Source: Aureisphaera sp963669405
Lineage (GTDB): Bacteria; Bacteroidota; Bacteroidia; Flavobacteriales; Flavobacteriaceae
Assembly (NCBI GenBank): GCA_963669405.2
Contig: CAXXHF010000002.1
Span: 1,240,001 to 1,304,000, forward strand
DNA length: 64,000 nucleotides
Direction: 5' to 3'
The notes beneath the pieces are model-generated. The model was not told where the DNA came from. It worked only from the letters and a program-made list of their open reading frames with translations, and did no database searches. Every line of letters starts with the position of its first letter. Position 1 is the stretch's first letter. Shown here one piece after another: positions 9,492-18,243 of the stretch. The position numbers were made by a program, and so were the translations under genes.

Positions 9492-9531
9492 CCGCTGCTT
9501 GCCGAACCTTGGGGATTGCTTCGACAAGCGG
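9492..9531. repeat. REP-like intergenic hairpin
   Basis: Arms CCGC..CTTGCCGAA and TTCGACAAGCGG fold into an imperfect stem around CCTTGGGGATTGC. It lies between two co-directional genes, and no T-tract follows on either strand, so it looks like an interspersed palindrome or RNA-processing element, not a terminator. The CTTCGA/TCGAAG core recalls the palindromes inside the 130-bp array at 47.6-48.2 kb. Confidence 0.5.
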
Positions 9532-9548
9532 GAAGACTGATAGAAATA

Positions 9549-10265
9549 TTATTTTGAATTGATACGCCAGTCGTAAGAATAATACGTGACCTTAGCGTTC
9601 TCAGGTACTTTTTCTTTTCGGTATTTGTTCAAGTAGTCAATCTCGTTGCTACCTTTCGTGACAAAATCCTCTTTATACCATTTAAAGATTTCAGAGAAAG
9701 CAACTTTCTTTCCGGAAACCCTGATAAAAGAACTGTCGTTAAGTGCTTTTATTGTCTGCTGTTCCAACAAATTTTCGAGATTGGAAGGTGTATAGGCTTT
9801 TGCTATTAATGGAGGACAACCATTGGCACCACAAACCAATACAAAATGAAACCTAGCATCCTTAAATTTTGGTCTTAAATTCTTATGCTCAATATCATTT
9901 AAAGTAATAGGGGTGCCTGCTAAGTCATACTTGGTTTTATCAAAGAATCCCTTTTTATCCAGTGGGGATTTAATTCCATAATTGTCAATTATTCCCTTGA
10001 TGACAGAAAGATTATAAGCATTAATCCAAAAGGCTTGATATTCTTTAGGTCGCGATGTAGAAACCGAAGCTTCTTTTGCCAATTGCAACAATTCATCCAG
10101 AGAAGAAATATTACCCTTAATGCCTTTATAGTCTACTTTCCCTTGAGAAACATAGGTGCTTAAAAAAGCATCCGTCTTTGTAAAAAACTCATCCAAGGAT
10201 TGTGCACTTGTAGTCGTAGCTGTAAGTGTTAAAAATGCAGTTATTGCGATAATCAGATTTTTCAT
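9549..10265 (-). CDS. DUF547 secreted protein (third copy)
   Basis: A 238-aa protein from the ATG starting MKNLIIAITAFLTLTATTTSAQ, an ordinary type I signal peptide with no lipobox Cys, unlike the two lipoprotein paralogues at 3.1-4.8 kb. The DUF547 blocks are present: AFWINAYNLSVIKGI and the cysteine motif LVCGANGCPPLI. The C-terminal YSYDWRIN matches the family end. It is probably periplasmic and more distant from the other two than they are from each other. The function of the family is unknown. Confidence 0.85.
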   Translation of the reverse strand: MKNLIIAITAFLTLTATTTSAQSLDEFFTKTDAFLSTYVSQGKVDYKGIKGNISSLDELLQLAKEASVSTSRPKEYQAFWINAYNLSVIKGIIDNYGIKSPLDKKGFFDKTKYDLAGTPITLNDIEHKNLRPKFKDARFHFVLVCGANGCPPLIAKAYTPSNLENLLEQQTIKALNDSSFIRVSGKKVAFSEIFKWYKEDFVTKGSNEIDYLNKYRKEKVPENAKVTYYSYDWRINSK

Positions 10266-10455
10266 TTTTTCATTTTTTGATGTCGCCTCAGTCGAACACC
10301 TTTCCCAAATGCTTACAAACTTTTTCATTTTTTTTCTGAACTAGAAATCTGAAAACCTTACACTTAATCTGAAATTTATTTCCATTCCAAATAAGATGTT
10401 CTATGTAATGTACTTAACTTTAAACACGACATACTTTCCAACCAATTGAAATTAT

Positions 10456-11757
10456 ATGGAACACATTGTAATTATCGGTAATGGTATTTCGGGGGTAACT
10501 GCTGCAAGGCATATAAGGAAACTCTCCAATAAAAAAATCACCATTGTCTCAGCAGAAACCGATCACTTTTTTTCCCGCACAGCACTCATGTATGTATATA
10601 TGGGACATATGAATTTTGAACACACCAAACCATATGAAGATTACTTCTGGAAAAAAAACCGCATCGACCTAAAAAGAGGATTTGTAGAGAAAGTAGATCA
10701 CGCAAACAAGGTGCTAAAATTTGCTGACAATTCCCTTTTAGATTATGACAAGTTAATACTCGCAGTAGGATCTAAACCCAATAAATTTGGTTGGCCTGGC
10801 CAAGATCTAGAAGGAGTGCAAGGTTTGTATTCCTATCAAGATCTCGAAAAACTAGAAAAAAACGCACCTAACAATAAGATATGTAAACATGCTGTCATTG
10901 TTGGCGGAGGACTTATAGGAATAGAATTAGCTGAAATGCTCGCTTCCCGAGCTATCCCTGTTACTTTTCTGGTTCGGGAAAGTAGTTTCTGGAATGGTGT
11001 ACTTCCTGAGGGTGAAAGTGCTATGATTAATAGACACATTAAAAATCACCATATCGATTTACGTCTTGCTTCCAATTTAAAAGAGATTATTGCCGATGAA
11101 AATGGTAAAGCCAAAGCCGCAGTGATTGCTGAAACTGGTGAAGAAATCGCTTGCGATATTGTAGGACTTACAGCCGGTGTATCTCCTAATGTTGATTTTC
11201 TAAAAGATAGTGGTATCGAATTGGGAAGGGGTATTAAAGTAAACCGTATGCTCGAAACCAATATAAAAGATATCTACGCTATTGGTGACTGTGCAGAACA
11301 ACATGAACCTATTGGCAACCGCAGACCTATTGAAGCTGTTTGGTATACTGGAAGAATGATGGGGGAAACTGTTGCACAGACCCTATGTGGAAACCCTACC
11401 CAATACAAACCTGGACACTGGTTTAACAGTGCCAAGTTTTTTGATATTGAATATCAAACCTACGGATGGGTATTTGCGAAACCTAGGGAAAATGAAACAC
11501 ATTTCCATTGGAAACATGAAGACGATACCAAATGTATTACAGTATGTACCGAAACATCCACTGGAAAATTTTTAGGTATCAATACTTTTGGTATCCGAAT
11601 GCGCCACGAGATTTTCGATCGTTGGTTAACCGAAGAGCGAAGTACCGATTATGTAATGCAACATCTTCGTGATGCTAATTTTGACCCAGAGTTTTATAAA
11701 AGATTTGAATCCCAGGTACTATCTGCCTATACCCATCAATCAACCGTTAACGCATAA
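10456..11757 (+). CDS. NAD(P)/FAD-dependent pyridine nucleotide-disulfide-type oxidoreductase
   Basis: A 433-aa flavoprotein. The FAD Rossmann motif IGNGISGVTAARHIRK is at the N-terminus, the NAD(P) motif VGGGLIGIELAEML is near residue 150, and the FAD closing block YAIGDCAE is near residue 275. No CxxxxC redox-active disulfide is present, so it resembles NirB-type, ferredoxin or rubredoxin reductases more than disulfide reductases. The next gene, 3 bp downstream, encodes a membrane polyferredoxin. Together they look like an electron-transfer pair passing reducing equivalents between NAD(P)H and a membrane Fe-S protein (inference). Confidence 0.87.
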   Translation: MEHIVIIGNGISGVTAARHIRKLSNKKITIVSAETDHFFSRTALMYVYMGHMNFEHTKPYEDYFWKKNRIDLKRGFVEKVDHANKVLKFADNSLLDYDKLILAVGSKPNKFGWPGQDLEGVQGLYSYQDLEKLEKNAPNNKICKHAVIVGGGLIGIELAEMLASRAIPVTFLVRESSFWNGVLPEGESAMINRHIKNHHIDLRLASNLKEIIADENGKAKAAVIAETGEEIACDIVGLTAGVSPNVDFLKDSGIELGRGIKVNRMLETNIKDIYAIGDCAEQHEPIGNRRPIEAVWYTGRMMGETVAQTLCGNPTQYKPGHWFNSAKFFDIEYQTYGWVFAKPRENETHFHWKHEDDTKCITVCTETSTGKFLGINTFGIRMRHEIFDRWLTEERSTDYVMQHLRDANFDPEFYKRFESQVLSAYTHQSTVNA

Positions 11758-11760
11758 ATC

Positions 11761-13344
11761 ATGAGTACGATACAACGAAATATGTCACTTACAGGTGATG
11801 CCTCCAATTATTTAAATCCAACCCAAAAGATAGCAACTGTTATTGGCTTGGCTGGATTGGCAATTATTATTCTTTCACTTTTCAATGACTTTTCCAATAA
11901 AGGCTTATGGCTCACATTATCTTTAGTAGCTATTGCTGGAGGAATCATTTTATTTGCTAAAGGCTCTTACAACGGAAAACTAGAAGGCATCAAAAATCAT
12001 GGGGTTTGGATAAAGAGTATTTCCAGCCGTGGTTTTTGGGGATGGGTAGCAGGAATATCATTAACAGGATTTTACGTCATCTTATATTTTTACGAAGGGC
12101 TTTTGGGTGCCAACCCAGATGGTAATACGGGAATTGTTGGTCTGTTCGATCCTTTGAGCCGAATATTAAGTGGAAATCCAGCAAGCCAGTGGTTTGTTTA
12201 TGGAACCTTGTATACGGTAGCCATCTTGGCTTTTGGAATTAAATTCATTTGGAAATACCGCCACAACCGTTACGAACAATTACGTACCCTAAGTGTGATG
12301 TTTTTTCAAACTGCTTTTGCCTTTTTAATTCCTGAATTGATGGCGCGACTAAATAGCGATAGTTTCTCGTTGCCTTACAATGACCTTAAAAATATGTGGC
12401 CATTAAACTACTATGCTTTTGATGGTTGGAGGATTGATCAATTTATCAATGCTGAAACCATAGGATTGGCTTTTTTAATATTTGCAATCTTATCAGTCTT
12501 TGTCATCTCCCCTATCCTTACCTATAAATATGGTAAGCGATGGTATTGTTCTTGGGTTTGTGGTTGTGGTGGATTGGCAGAAACTGCGGGAGATTCTTTC
12601 CGCCAGTTGAGTGACAAACGCATGGTTGCTTGGAAAGTAGAACGATGGGTAATTCACTCCGTTCTGGTCTTTTCTGTGGTAATGACAACAGCCGTGGTTA
12701 GTACGTACTTAGGATATGATTCTGAAAAATACTGGCTTACCAAGGATATGTTCCTTATTGGTGTAGCTGTTTTCTTAGGATTGTTATTTGCTGTTATATG
12801 GTATTTCAAAAAAGAACAATTGGCTAAGGATGCTCGCTATGGCGCCATAGGATATCTGGTTATTGTCTTAGGATTAATTGCCATTCACTACTTTTCAAAC
12901 AATACATTATTCTTATTTGAAGCGGGAGACTTGAGATCTTCTTATGGATTCCTCATTGGAGCCGTATTTAGTGGGGTTATCGGAACTGGTTTTTATCCCA
13001 TCTTCGGGAACCGTGTTTGGTGCCGTATGGGATGTCCTATGGCAGGGATTTTAGGAATACAACAACGTTTGTTCTCTAAATTTAGAATTACGACTAATGG
13101 CGGACAGTGTATTTCTTGCGGTAACTGTTCTACTTATTGTGAAATGGGAATCGACGTACGAAGTTATGCTCAAAAAGGAGAGAATATTGTACGAGCCAGC
13201 TGTGTAGGTTGCGGTATTTGCTCTGCTGTTTGTCCACGTGGTGTTTTGAAATTGGAAAATGGACCGTTGGAAGGACGTATTGATGGCAATCAGGTATTGT
13301 TAGGAAATGACGTAGACTTAATGAGCTTGGTAAATGGCAAATAA
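11761..13344 (+). CDS. Membrane polyferredoxin (NapH/CcoG-like 4Fe-4S protein)
   Basis: A 527-aa integral membrane protein with about 8-9 hydrophobic helices. Two C-terminal ferredoxin-type clusters are read as CISCGNCSTYCEMG and CVGCGICSAVCPRG. Two further Cys pairs, CSWVCGCGG and CRMGCPMAG, follow transmembrane helices, an arrangement seen in NapH, CcoG and NosR-type proteins. It sits 3 bp behind the FAD oxidoreductase and ends before a strong terminator. A role in membrane electron transfer is well supported; the acceptor is unknown. Confidence 0.85.
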   Translation: MSTIQRNMSLTGDASNYLNPTQKIATVIGLAGLAIIILSLFNDFSNKGLWLTLSLVAIAGGIILFAKGSYNGKLEGIKNHGVWIKSISSRGFWGWVAGISLTGFYVILYFYEGLLGANPDGNTGIVGLFDPLSRILSGNPASQWFVYGTLYTVAILAFGIKFIWKYRHNRYEQLRTLSVMFFQTAFAFLIPELMARLNSDSFSLPYNDLKNMWPLNYYAFDGWRIDQFINAETIGLAFLIFAILSVFVISPILTYKYGKRWYCSWVCGCGGLAETAGDSFRQLSDKRMVAWKVERWVIHSVLVFSVVMTTAVVSTYLGYDSEKYWLTKDMFLIGVAVFLGLLFAVIWYFKKEQLAKDARYGAIGYLVIVLGLIAIHYFSNNTLFLFEAGDLRSSYGFLIGAVFSGVIGTGFYPIFGNRVWCRMGCPMAGILGIQQRLFSKFRITTNGGQCISCGNCSTYCEMGIDVRSYAQKGENIVRASCVGCGICSAVCPRGVLKLENGPLEGRIDGNQVLLGNDVDLMSLVNGK

Positions 13345-13371
13345 TCTATAGAACAATTCTTTATAATATTG

Positions 13372-13397
13372 AAAAACCACCTTTACAGGTGGTTTTT
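13372..13397. terminator. Bidirectional intrinsic terminator
   Basis: Perfect 11-bp stem AAAAACCACCT / AGGTGGTTTTT with a 4-nt loop. The T run follows on the plus strand and, by symmetry, on the minus strand. It separates the convergent polyferredoxin and PLP decarboxylase genes. Confidence 0.9.
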
Positions 13398-13421
13398 CAG
13401 CTTCATAAGATCTGCTGTTTC

Positions 13422-14843
13422 TTACTTTGTCAAATATTCTTCCCGAATTTCATTGAGTAAAACTATCAGATTGTCAATGTGTTTTTCATTGGTATTATAA
13501 TTGGTAACACAAGCCCTTATGGTAGCAAACTCCTCATAGGGGTAATTGATTATCCATGCATTCCCTTTTTCCAAGGTCCTGTCATAAACAAATTTTGAAA
13601 AAGCACTTTCGTGCTGCAAAATCTCATCTGTAAAACAAATAATAGGAAGTTGAGTATGGTTATATATTTTCCAGCCATTATTGTGAAGCTGCTTTCGTAA
13701 GTAATTGCCCATTTCTATCTGATGAAGGATGGTCTTTTCATATCCTTGCCACCCAAAAACAAGTAGAGGCAGATAAAGTTTTAAGCCAATAAATCTTCTT
13801 GACCATTGAATGGAATGTGTGTAGGATCCCAATCGATCGATTTCATCTTCCTCTTCAGGCATGAAATTAGCGCTTATACTAAAGGTCTTGCCCAACGCAT
13901 ACCTGTGTTTAGTTATAAATAAGCTTGCTGCCATGGGTACCGAAAGCCATTTATGTGCATCAAAAGTAATGGAATCTGCGTCTTCAATTCCATCAAGAAG
14001 CTGAGCATACTCATTAGTTAATCGCACTGCTCCTCCATAGGCGGCATCTGCATGTACCCATAGATTAAACTCTTTAGCTACACTATTAATTTCTTGGATG
14101 GGATCTATAGCTCCAGAGCCGGTAGTTCCCATGGTTGCGAACACAAAGAAAGGCTGTAACCCCTGTTCAAGATCTTCATTAATTTGAAGTTTCAGTTGGG
14201 CAACATCCATTTGCTGTTTGCTATCTACTCCAATATATTTTACAGAACTTCCTCCCAATCCACATACTCGAGCAGCTTTTATCGTAGCATGATGACTGGC
14301 ACTAGAACAATATATCACAGGCAGTTTTTCTAATCCTCTAATTCCCGAAGTAGCAAAATCAGGATATTTTTCATGCAATGCACATAGCAATCCCGTAATA
14401 TGAGCTTCTTGACCTCCTGTGGCAAAAACTCCATCAATATTAGGTGATCTGTATCCAAATTTCTTCCCTATTTCTTGAATAAGCATGTGCTCAACCTCAA
14501 CGGCATAAGGGGCATGCCCCCAAGCAGCAAGTTGAGGGTTGTACACAGCCGAAATCACATCTGCTAAAATGGAAGGGAAATTAGACCTGGGATTGAACAT
14601 TCCGAAATATTGCGGATGCGGCGTATGGACAGCATACTTTGACAAACCACTTATAACTTGCTGAATTGCCTCTTCTGTAGATCTTTGATTTTCAAAATTT
14701 GACGATAATGAATGGATTACTTCTTCTCGGGTAGGATATATAGCTGTCTTTTGTTTTTCAGTATGGGTATAATAATCTTCGAGTTGATTTAGAAGAAAAC
14801 TCCAAGTGTCGGTTCTTTCTTTAGAACTAAGGTCAAAATTCAT
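13422..14843 (-). CDS. PLP-dependent decarboxylase (group II, aromatic amino acid decarboxylase family)
   Basis: A 473-aa group II decarboxylase. The PLP lysine is in FDAHKWLSVPMAAS (about residue 300), the phosphate-binding and substrate segment in ATGGQEAHITG, and the Asp contacting the pyridine ring in WVHADAAYGGA. Divergent from it, 126 bp away, is an Lrp/AsnC-type regulator, a common arrangement for amino-acid-responsive control. The substrate (aromatic amino acid, glutamate-like or cysteine sulfinate) cannot be decided by eye. A second, clearly different decarboxylase of the same fold is encoded at 49606-51042. Confidence 0.87.
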   Translation of the reverse strand: MNFDLSSKERTDTWSFLLNQLEDYYTHTEKQKTAIYPTREEVIHSLSSNFENQRSTEEAIQQVISGLSKYAVHTPHPQYFGMFNPRSNFPSILADVISAVYNPQLAAWGHAPYAVEVEHMLIQEIGKKFGYRSPNIDGVFATGGQEAHITGLLCALHEKYPDFATSGIRGLEKLPVIYCSSASHHATIKAARVCGLGGSSVKYIGVDSKQQMDVAQLKLQINEDLEQGLQPFFVFATMGTTGSGAIDPIQEINSVAKEFNLWVHADAAYGGAVRLTNEYAQLLDGIEDADSITFDAHKWLSVPMAASLFITKHRYALGKTFSISANFMPEEEDEIDRLGSYTHSIQWSRRFIGLKLYLPLLVFGWQGYEKTILHQIEMGNYLRKQLHNNGWKIYNHTQLPIICFTDEILQHESAFSKFVYDRTLEKGNAWIINYPYEEFATIRACVTNYNTNEKHIDNLIVLLNEIREEYLTK

Positions 14844-14885
14844 AAGGATTCGTTTTAAAGTTGCACACGATAAAAGTAACTATCC

Positions 14886-14913
14886 TTTGAGTTTCAAAAA
14901 ATTAATATATTTG
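14886..14913 (+). promoter_or_regulatory. Candidate Bacteroidota promoter of the Lrp-type gene
   Basis: A TTTG (-33-like) is followed after 16 bp by TATATTTG, an exact TAnnTTTG -7 box. The predicted start is about 50 nt before the lrp-type ATG, in a very AT-rich stretch that would also suit Lrp binding. Confidence 0.5.
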
Positions 14914-14969
14914 GAATTTATATATTATTACCTTATATTATTATATATTTATTTCATACAACCTAATAA

Positions 14970-15413
14970 ATGAAATTAGATAATTTAAATTGGCTTATTT
15001 TAAAACAGCTTCAAGAGAATGCTCGTAGGCCCCTTACTGAAATTGCTAAGAATGTTGGTATCTCATCTCCATCGGTTTCAGAAAGGATTCAGAAATTGGA
15101 AGAAGCAGGGATTATAAGTGGCTATCATGCGCATCTCAATATAAAAGCTTTAGGATATACCCTATGTGTGTACATTTCCATAAAGATTCGTTTTGGGCAG
15201 GTAGAACGATTTGAAGAATATGTTCAAACCGTAGACGAAGTCTGTGAGTGTTTAAAACTAACTGGCAATGACTGTATGCTTATGAAAGCTTTTGTAAGAG
15301 ATACGGAACATTTGGAGGCATTGAACAAGAGACTTTCGCAATACGGCGAACTCACCACCTCACTATTACTCTCTAAAATAGTTGACCGCACCGTTTTCTC
15401 GCAAGAAATTTGA
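14970..15413 (+). CDS. Lrp/AsnC family transcriptional regulator
   Basis: A 147-aa protein of exact family size. The N-terminal helix-turn-helix reads LDNLNWLILKQLQENARRPL then TEIAKNVGISSPSVSERI. A RAM (ligand-binding, oligomerisation) domain occupies about residues 65-145. Its divergent neighbour is a PLP decarboxylase, which is its most probable target, together with itself. The effector amino acid is unknown. Confidence 0.92.
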   Translation: MKLDNLNWLILKQLQENARRPLTEIAKNVGISSPSVSERIQKLEEAGIISGYHAHLNIKALGYTLCVYISIKIRFGQVERFEEYVQTVDEVCECLKLTGNDCMLMKAFVRDTEHLEALNKRLSQYGELTTSLLLSKIVDRTVFSQEI

Positions 15414-15454
15414 AGATTGCGTTAGGATCGCTTTGTTTTTTCGACATAGCTATC

Positions 15455-15970
15455 ATGAAAACACCCATATTCATTATATTTTTTTGGATCCTGTCCCTAG
15501 GAATAGGAACTTTTTCGATACAGGCGAATGACTTTTTGGAAACTTCAGAAAAAACCTATGCCAAGGAATATTATAATAATGGACAATTAAAAGCTGAGGG
15601 ATGGCAATATGGGGATTTAAAAACAGATTTTTGGATATTCTACTATCCCAATGGCACTATTGCTTCTAAGGGTCATTTTTCAGAAAATGCCAAAAATGGG
15701 TACTGGCATTACTACAATGAAGATGGAAGAAAGGAAAAGGAAGGACACTATGTGAAGGGTAGTGCTGAGAATTGGTGGATTTTTTACGATATTGCGAACC
15801 AGAAAACCAGTAAATTTCAATTCAAAAACAACAAAAAAAACGGGTTCAGTTTGCGATACGAAAAGAAGAAGTTAATCAAAGCTGAGAAATACACGAACAA
15901 TATAAAGGAAGACGAATGGACTTCTATTATAGCTTTTAGACGTGACAATCCCGGTGTTTCCCTTAGATGA
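15455..15970 (+). CDS. Secreted MORN/YwqK-repeat protein
   Basis: A 171-aa protein from the ATG that starts MKTPIFIIFFWILSL, a signal peptide ending near QAND. An upstream GTG-like extension overlaps the lrp-type gene and is rejected. The mature part has YwqK-type repeats of the form YYNNGQLKAEG, YYPNGTIASKG and YYNEDGRKEKEG. In databases such proteins are often labelled antitoxin, but there is no toxin here. The stop overlaps the next glycosyltransferase start (ATGA), linking it to the glycan genes downstream. Confidence 0.78.
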   Translation: MKTPIFIIFFWILSLGIGTFSIQANDFLETSEKTYAKEYYNNGQLKAEGWQYGDLKTDFWIFYYPNGTIASKGHFSENAKNGYWHYYNEDGRKEKEGHYVKGSAENWWIFYDIANQKTSKFQFKNNKKNGFSLRYEKKKLIKAEKYTNNIKEDEWTSIIAFRRDNPGVSLR

Positions 15971-16659
15971 ATACCAACATATCTGTAATCATTCCAGCCT
16001 ATAACGAAGAGGGTTCCATTTATAAAGTAATTGGAGATATCCCGAAGCAGGTTTCCGAAATCATTGTAGTCAATAATAATTCTACTGATAGCACTGCTGC
16101 AGTTGCTAAAAATGCAGGTGCAACAGTTTTAAAAGAAGAACGAAAGGGCTATGGATATGCTTGCCTAAAAGGCTTGGAGTATATAGCTACCAAAGAAACA
16201 ACACCAGATATTGTTGTTTTTTTAGATGGAGATTATAGCGACTATCCAGAGCAATTAACAGATATTGTAAAACCCATTTTAGAAGAGGACATGGATTTAG
16301 TGATTGGTGCAAGAGTAAAATCCCTTAGGGAAGCTGGATCTATGACCGTTCCGCAAAAGTTTGGAAATTGGTTAGCTACTTCTTTAATGCGGTTATTTTT
16401 TGGATCTAAATTTACAGACTTGGGGCCTTTTCGAGCCATTAAGTATGATAAATTATTGTCCTTGGAAATGGAAGATAAAACCTATGGCTGGACCGTAGAG
16501 ATGCAATTAAAGGCATTGAAAAAGAAATTTTCTTATATAGAAGTCCCTGTAAAATACAGAAATAGAATTGGAGTATCAAAAGTTTCAGGAACCGTAAAAG
16601 GTGCTATCTTTGCAGGCGTAAAAATCTTAGGTTGGATTTTTAAATACAGTGTGAAATAA
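15967..16659 (+). CDS. Dolichyl/polyprenyl-phosphate mannose synthase-like GT2
   Basis: A 230-aa GT-A transferase with SVIIPAYNEEGSIYKVI, VNNNSTDST and the metal site FLDGDYSDYP. The late motif YGWTVEMQLKALKK is characteristic of DPM1-like enzymes. It lacks C-terminal membrane helices, as do other DPM1-type single-domain enzymes. The next gene begins 1 nt before its stop ends (TAATG). Together with the GT2 membrane enzyme it probably makes or elongates a lipid-linked sugar. Confidence 0.85.
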   Translation: MNTNISVIIPAYNEEGSIYKVIGDIPKQVSEIIVVNNNSTDSTAAVAKNAGATVLKEERKGYGYACLKGLEYIATKETTPDIVVFLDGDYSDYPEQLTDIVKPILEEDMDLVIGARVKSLREAGSMTVPQKFGNWLATSLMRLFFGSKFTDLGPFRAIKYDKLLSLEMEDKTYGWTVEMQLKALKKKFSYIEVPVKYRNRIGVSKVSGTVKGAIFAGVKILGWIFKYSVK

Positions 16660-18149
16660 TGTTCTGGGAAACCATCACCATAACCATATATTCGATCGCC
16701 CTTCTGCTTATATTCTTGTATGCGTTGGCCCAACTCAATCTGCTCTTCAATTATTTAAGGGCTAGAAAGAAAAAGGATAGTTGTCCAAAATTCAATTTTT
16801 CGAACTCTGATGAAATTCCGAAAGTAACCATTCAACTCCCTGTGTTTAATGAGCTATATGTTATGGAACGCTTATTGGACAACATTGCAGAAATAGACTA
16901 CCCAAAAGACAAGCTGGAAATTCAGGTGCTGGATGATTCTACCGATGAATCCTTTGCTAGTACTGCAAACCACATCAAAAAACTTCAAGAAACGGGATTA
17001 GACATACAACACGTGACCCGTAAAGATCGTGTTGGTTTTAAAGCGGGGGCTTTAAAAGAAGGATTAAAGACAGCCAAAGGAGAATTCATTGCGATTTTCG
17101 ATGCCGATTTTCTTCCTAAAAAAGATTGGCTCCTCAGAACTGTACCATATTTCAAAAATCCTGAAATAGGAGTGGTACAAACAAGATGGGGACATATAAA
17201 TCGTGAATATTCCATACTTACAAGAGTACAGGCATTTGCTTTAGATGCACACTTTACCCTTGAACAAGTAGGTAGGAATAGCGAAGGACATTTTATCAAT
17301 TTTAATGGCACTGCTGGGGTATGGCGAAAGGAATGTATTATTGATGCTGGAAATTGGGAAGGCGATACACTTACTGAAGATCTTGATTTAAGTTATAGAG
17401 CGCAGCTTAAGAATTGGAAATTCAAATATTTGGAGGAAGTAGAAACTCCTGCAGAGCTTCCGGTTGTTATTAGCGCAGCCCGCTCACAACAATTTAGATG
17501 GAATAAGGGAGGGGCCGAAAACTTTCAGAAAATGCTTTGGAAGGTTCTCAAAAACAAAAATGCTTCCTTTAAAACCAAAATTCATGGTATCCTGCATTTG
17601 CTAAATAGCACTATGTTTCTCAATATCCTGATTGTTGCGATATTAAGTATTCCTATGTTATATATAAAGAACGAATACGCCCACTTAAAGACGTACTTTA
17701 TCGTTATGAGCTTTTTCGTTATAAGTACAATTATCTTCTTTATCTGTTATTGGTATACCTATAAAAGCATTTATGGCGGGGGCCTCTCACGGTTTTTTGA
17801 ATATGTAGGTATGTTTTTTGTCTTTTTCTCTATTGCCATGGGCTTTTCAGTCCATAACTCATTGGCCGTATTAGAAGGTCATCTTGGCAAAAAAAGTGAA
17901 TTTATTAGAACCCCTAAATTCAATATTAAAAACTTGAAGGATGGATGGAAAGGTAACAAATACCTAAAAAAGAGAATTTCTCCCAATGTCATTATTGAAG
18001 GGCTCTTGATGGCTTATTTTGCATTCGGAATGTACTCCGCTTTTGTTGTAGGTGATCAAGGAGGTGATTTCGGATTGTTTCCATTCCACTTAATGCTTTT
18101 TATAGGGTTTGGATTTGTCTTCTTTAAGAGTATCGTTTCCAAGGCATAA
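16659..18149 (+). CDS. Processive-type membrane glycosyltransferase (cellulose synthase-like GT2)
   Basis: A 496-aa protein with one N-terminal helix, a cytosolic GT-A domain and four C-terminal helices. All the D,D,D,Q(R/Q)xRW elements are visible: LDDSTDES, FDADFLP, the TED block LTEDLDLSYRA, and QQFRWNKGG. This architecture is shared by cellulose synthase, hyaluronan synthase and glucosylceramide synthase-like enzymes. Without a BcsB or PilZ partner, cellulose synthesis is not supported. It is coupled to the DPM1-like gene by a 1-nt overlap. Confidence 0.85.
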   Translation: MFWETITITIYSIALLLIFLYALAQLNLLFNYLRARKKKDSCPKFNFSNSDEIPKVTIQLPVFNELYVMERLLDNIAEIDYPKDKLEIQVLDDSTDESFASTANHIKKLQETGLDIQHVTRKDRVGFKAGALKEGLKTAKGEFIAIFDADFLPKKDWLLRTVPYFKNPEIGVVQTRWGHINREYSILTRVQAFALDAHFTLEQVGRNSEGHFINFNGTAGVWRKECIIDAGNWEGDTLTEDLDLSYRAQLKNWKFKYLEEVETPAELPVVISAARSQQFRWNKGGAENFQKMLWKVLKNKNASFKTKIHGILHLLNSTMFLNILIVAILSIPMLYIKNEYAHLKTYFIVMSFFVISTIIFFICYWYTYKSIYGGGLSRFFEYVGMFFVFFSIAMGFSVHNSLAVLEGHLGKKSEFIRTPKFNIKNLKDGWKGNKYLKKRISPNVIIEGLLMAYFAFGMYSAFVVGDQGGDFGLFPFHLMLFIGFGFVFFKSIVSKA

Positions 18150-18243
18150 CCCATTTTTAACAACAGTTGCTATGAAATTTATAGTAACTTTCCCTCTGAA
18201 CTAAAATCGTCCCCTGTATCGATTTATTAATACGCAGCTTACA

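Noticed and set aside
15455..15970. Antitoxin of a toxin-antitoxin system
   Set aside because: YwqK repeat proteins carry that label in databases, but this one has a signal peptide, no toxin neighbour, and is coupled to a glycosyltransferase gene.
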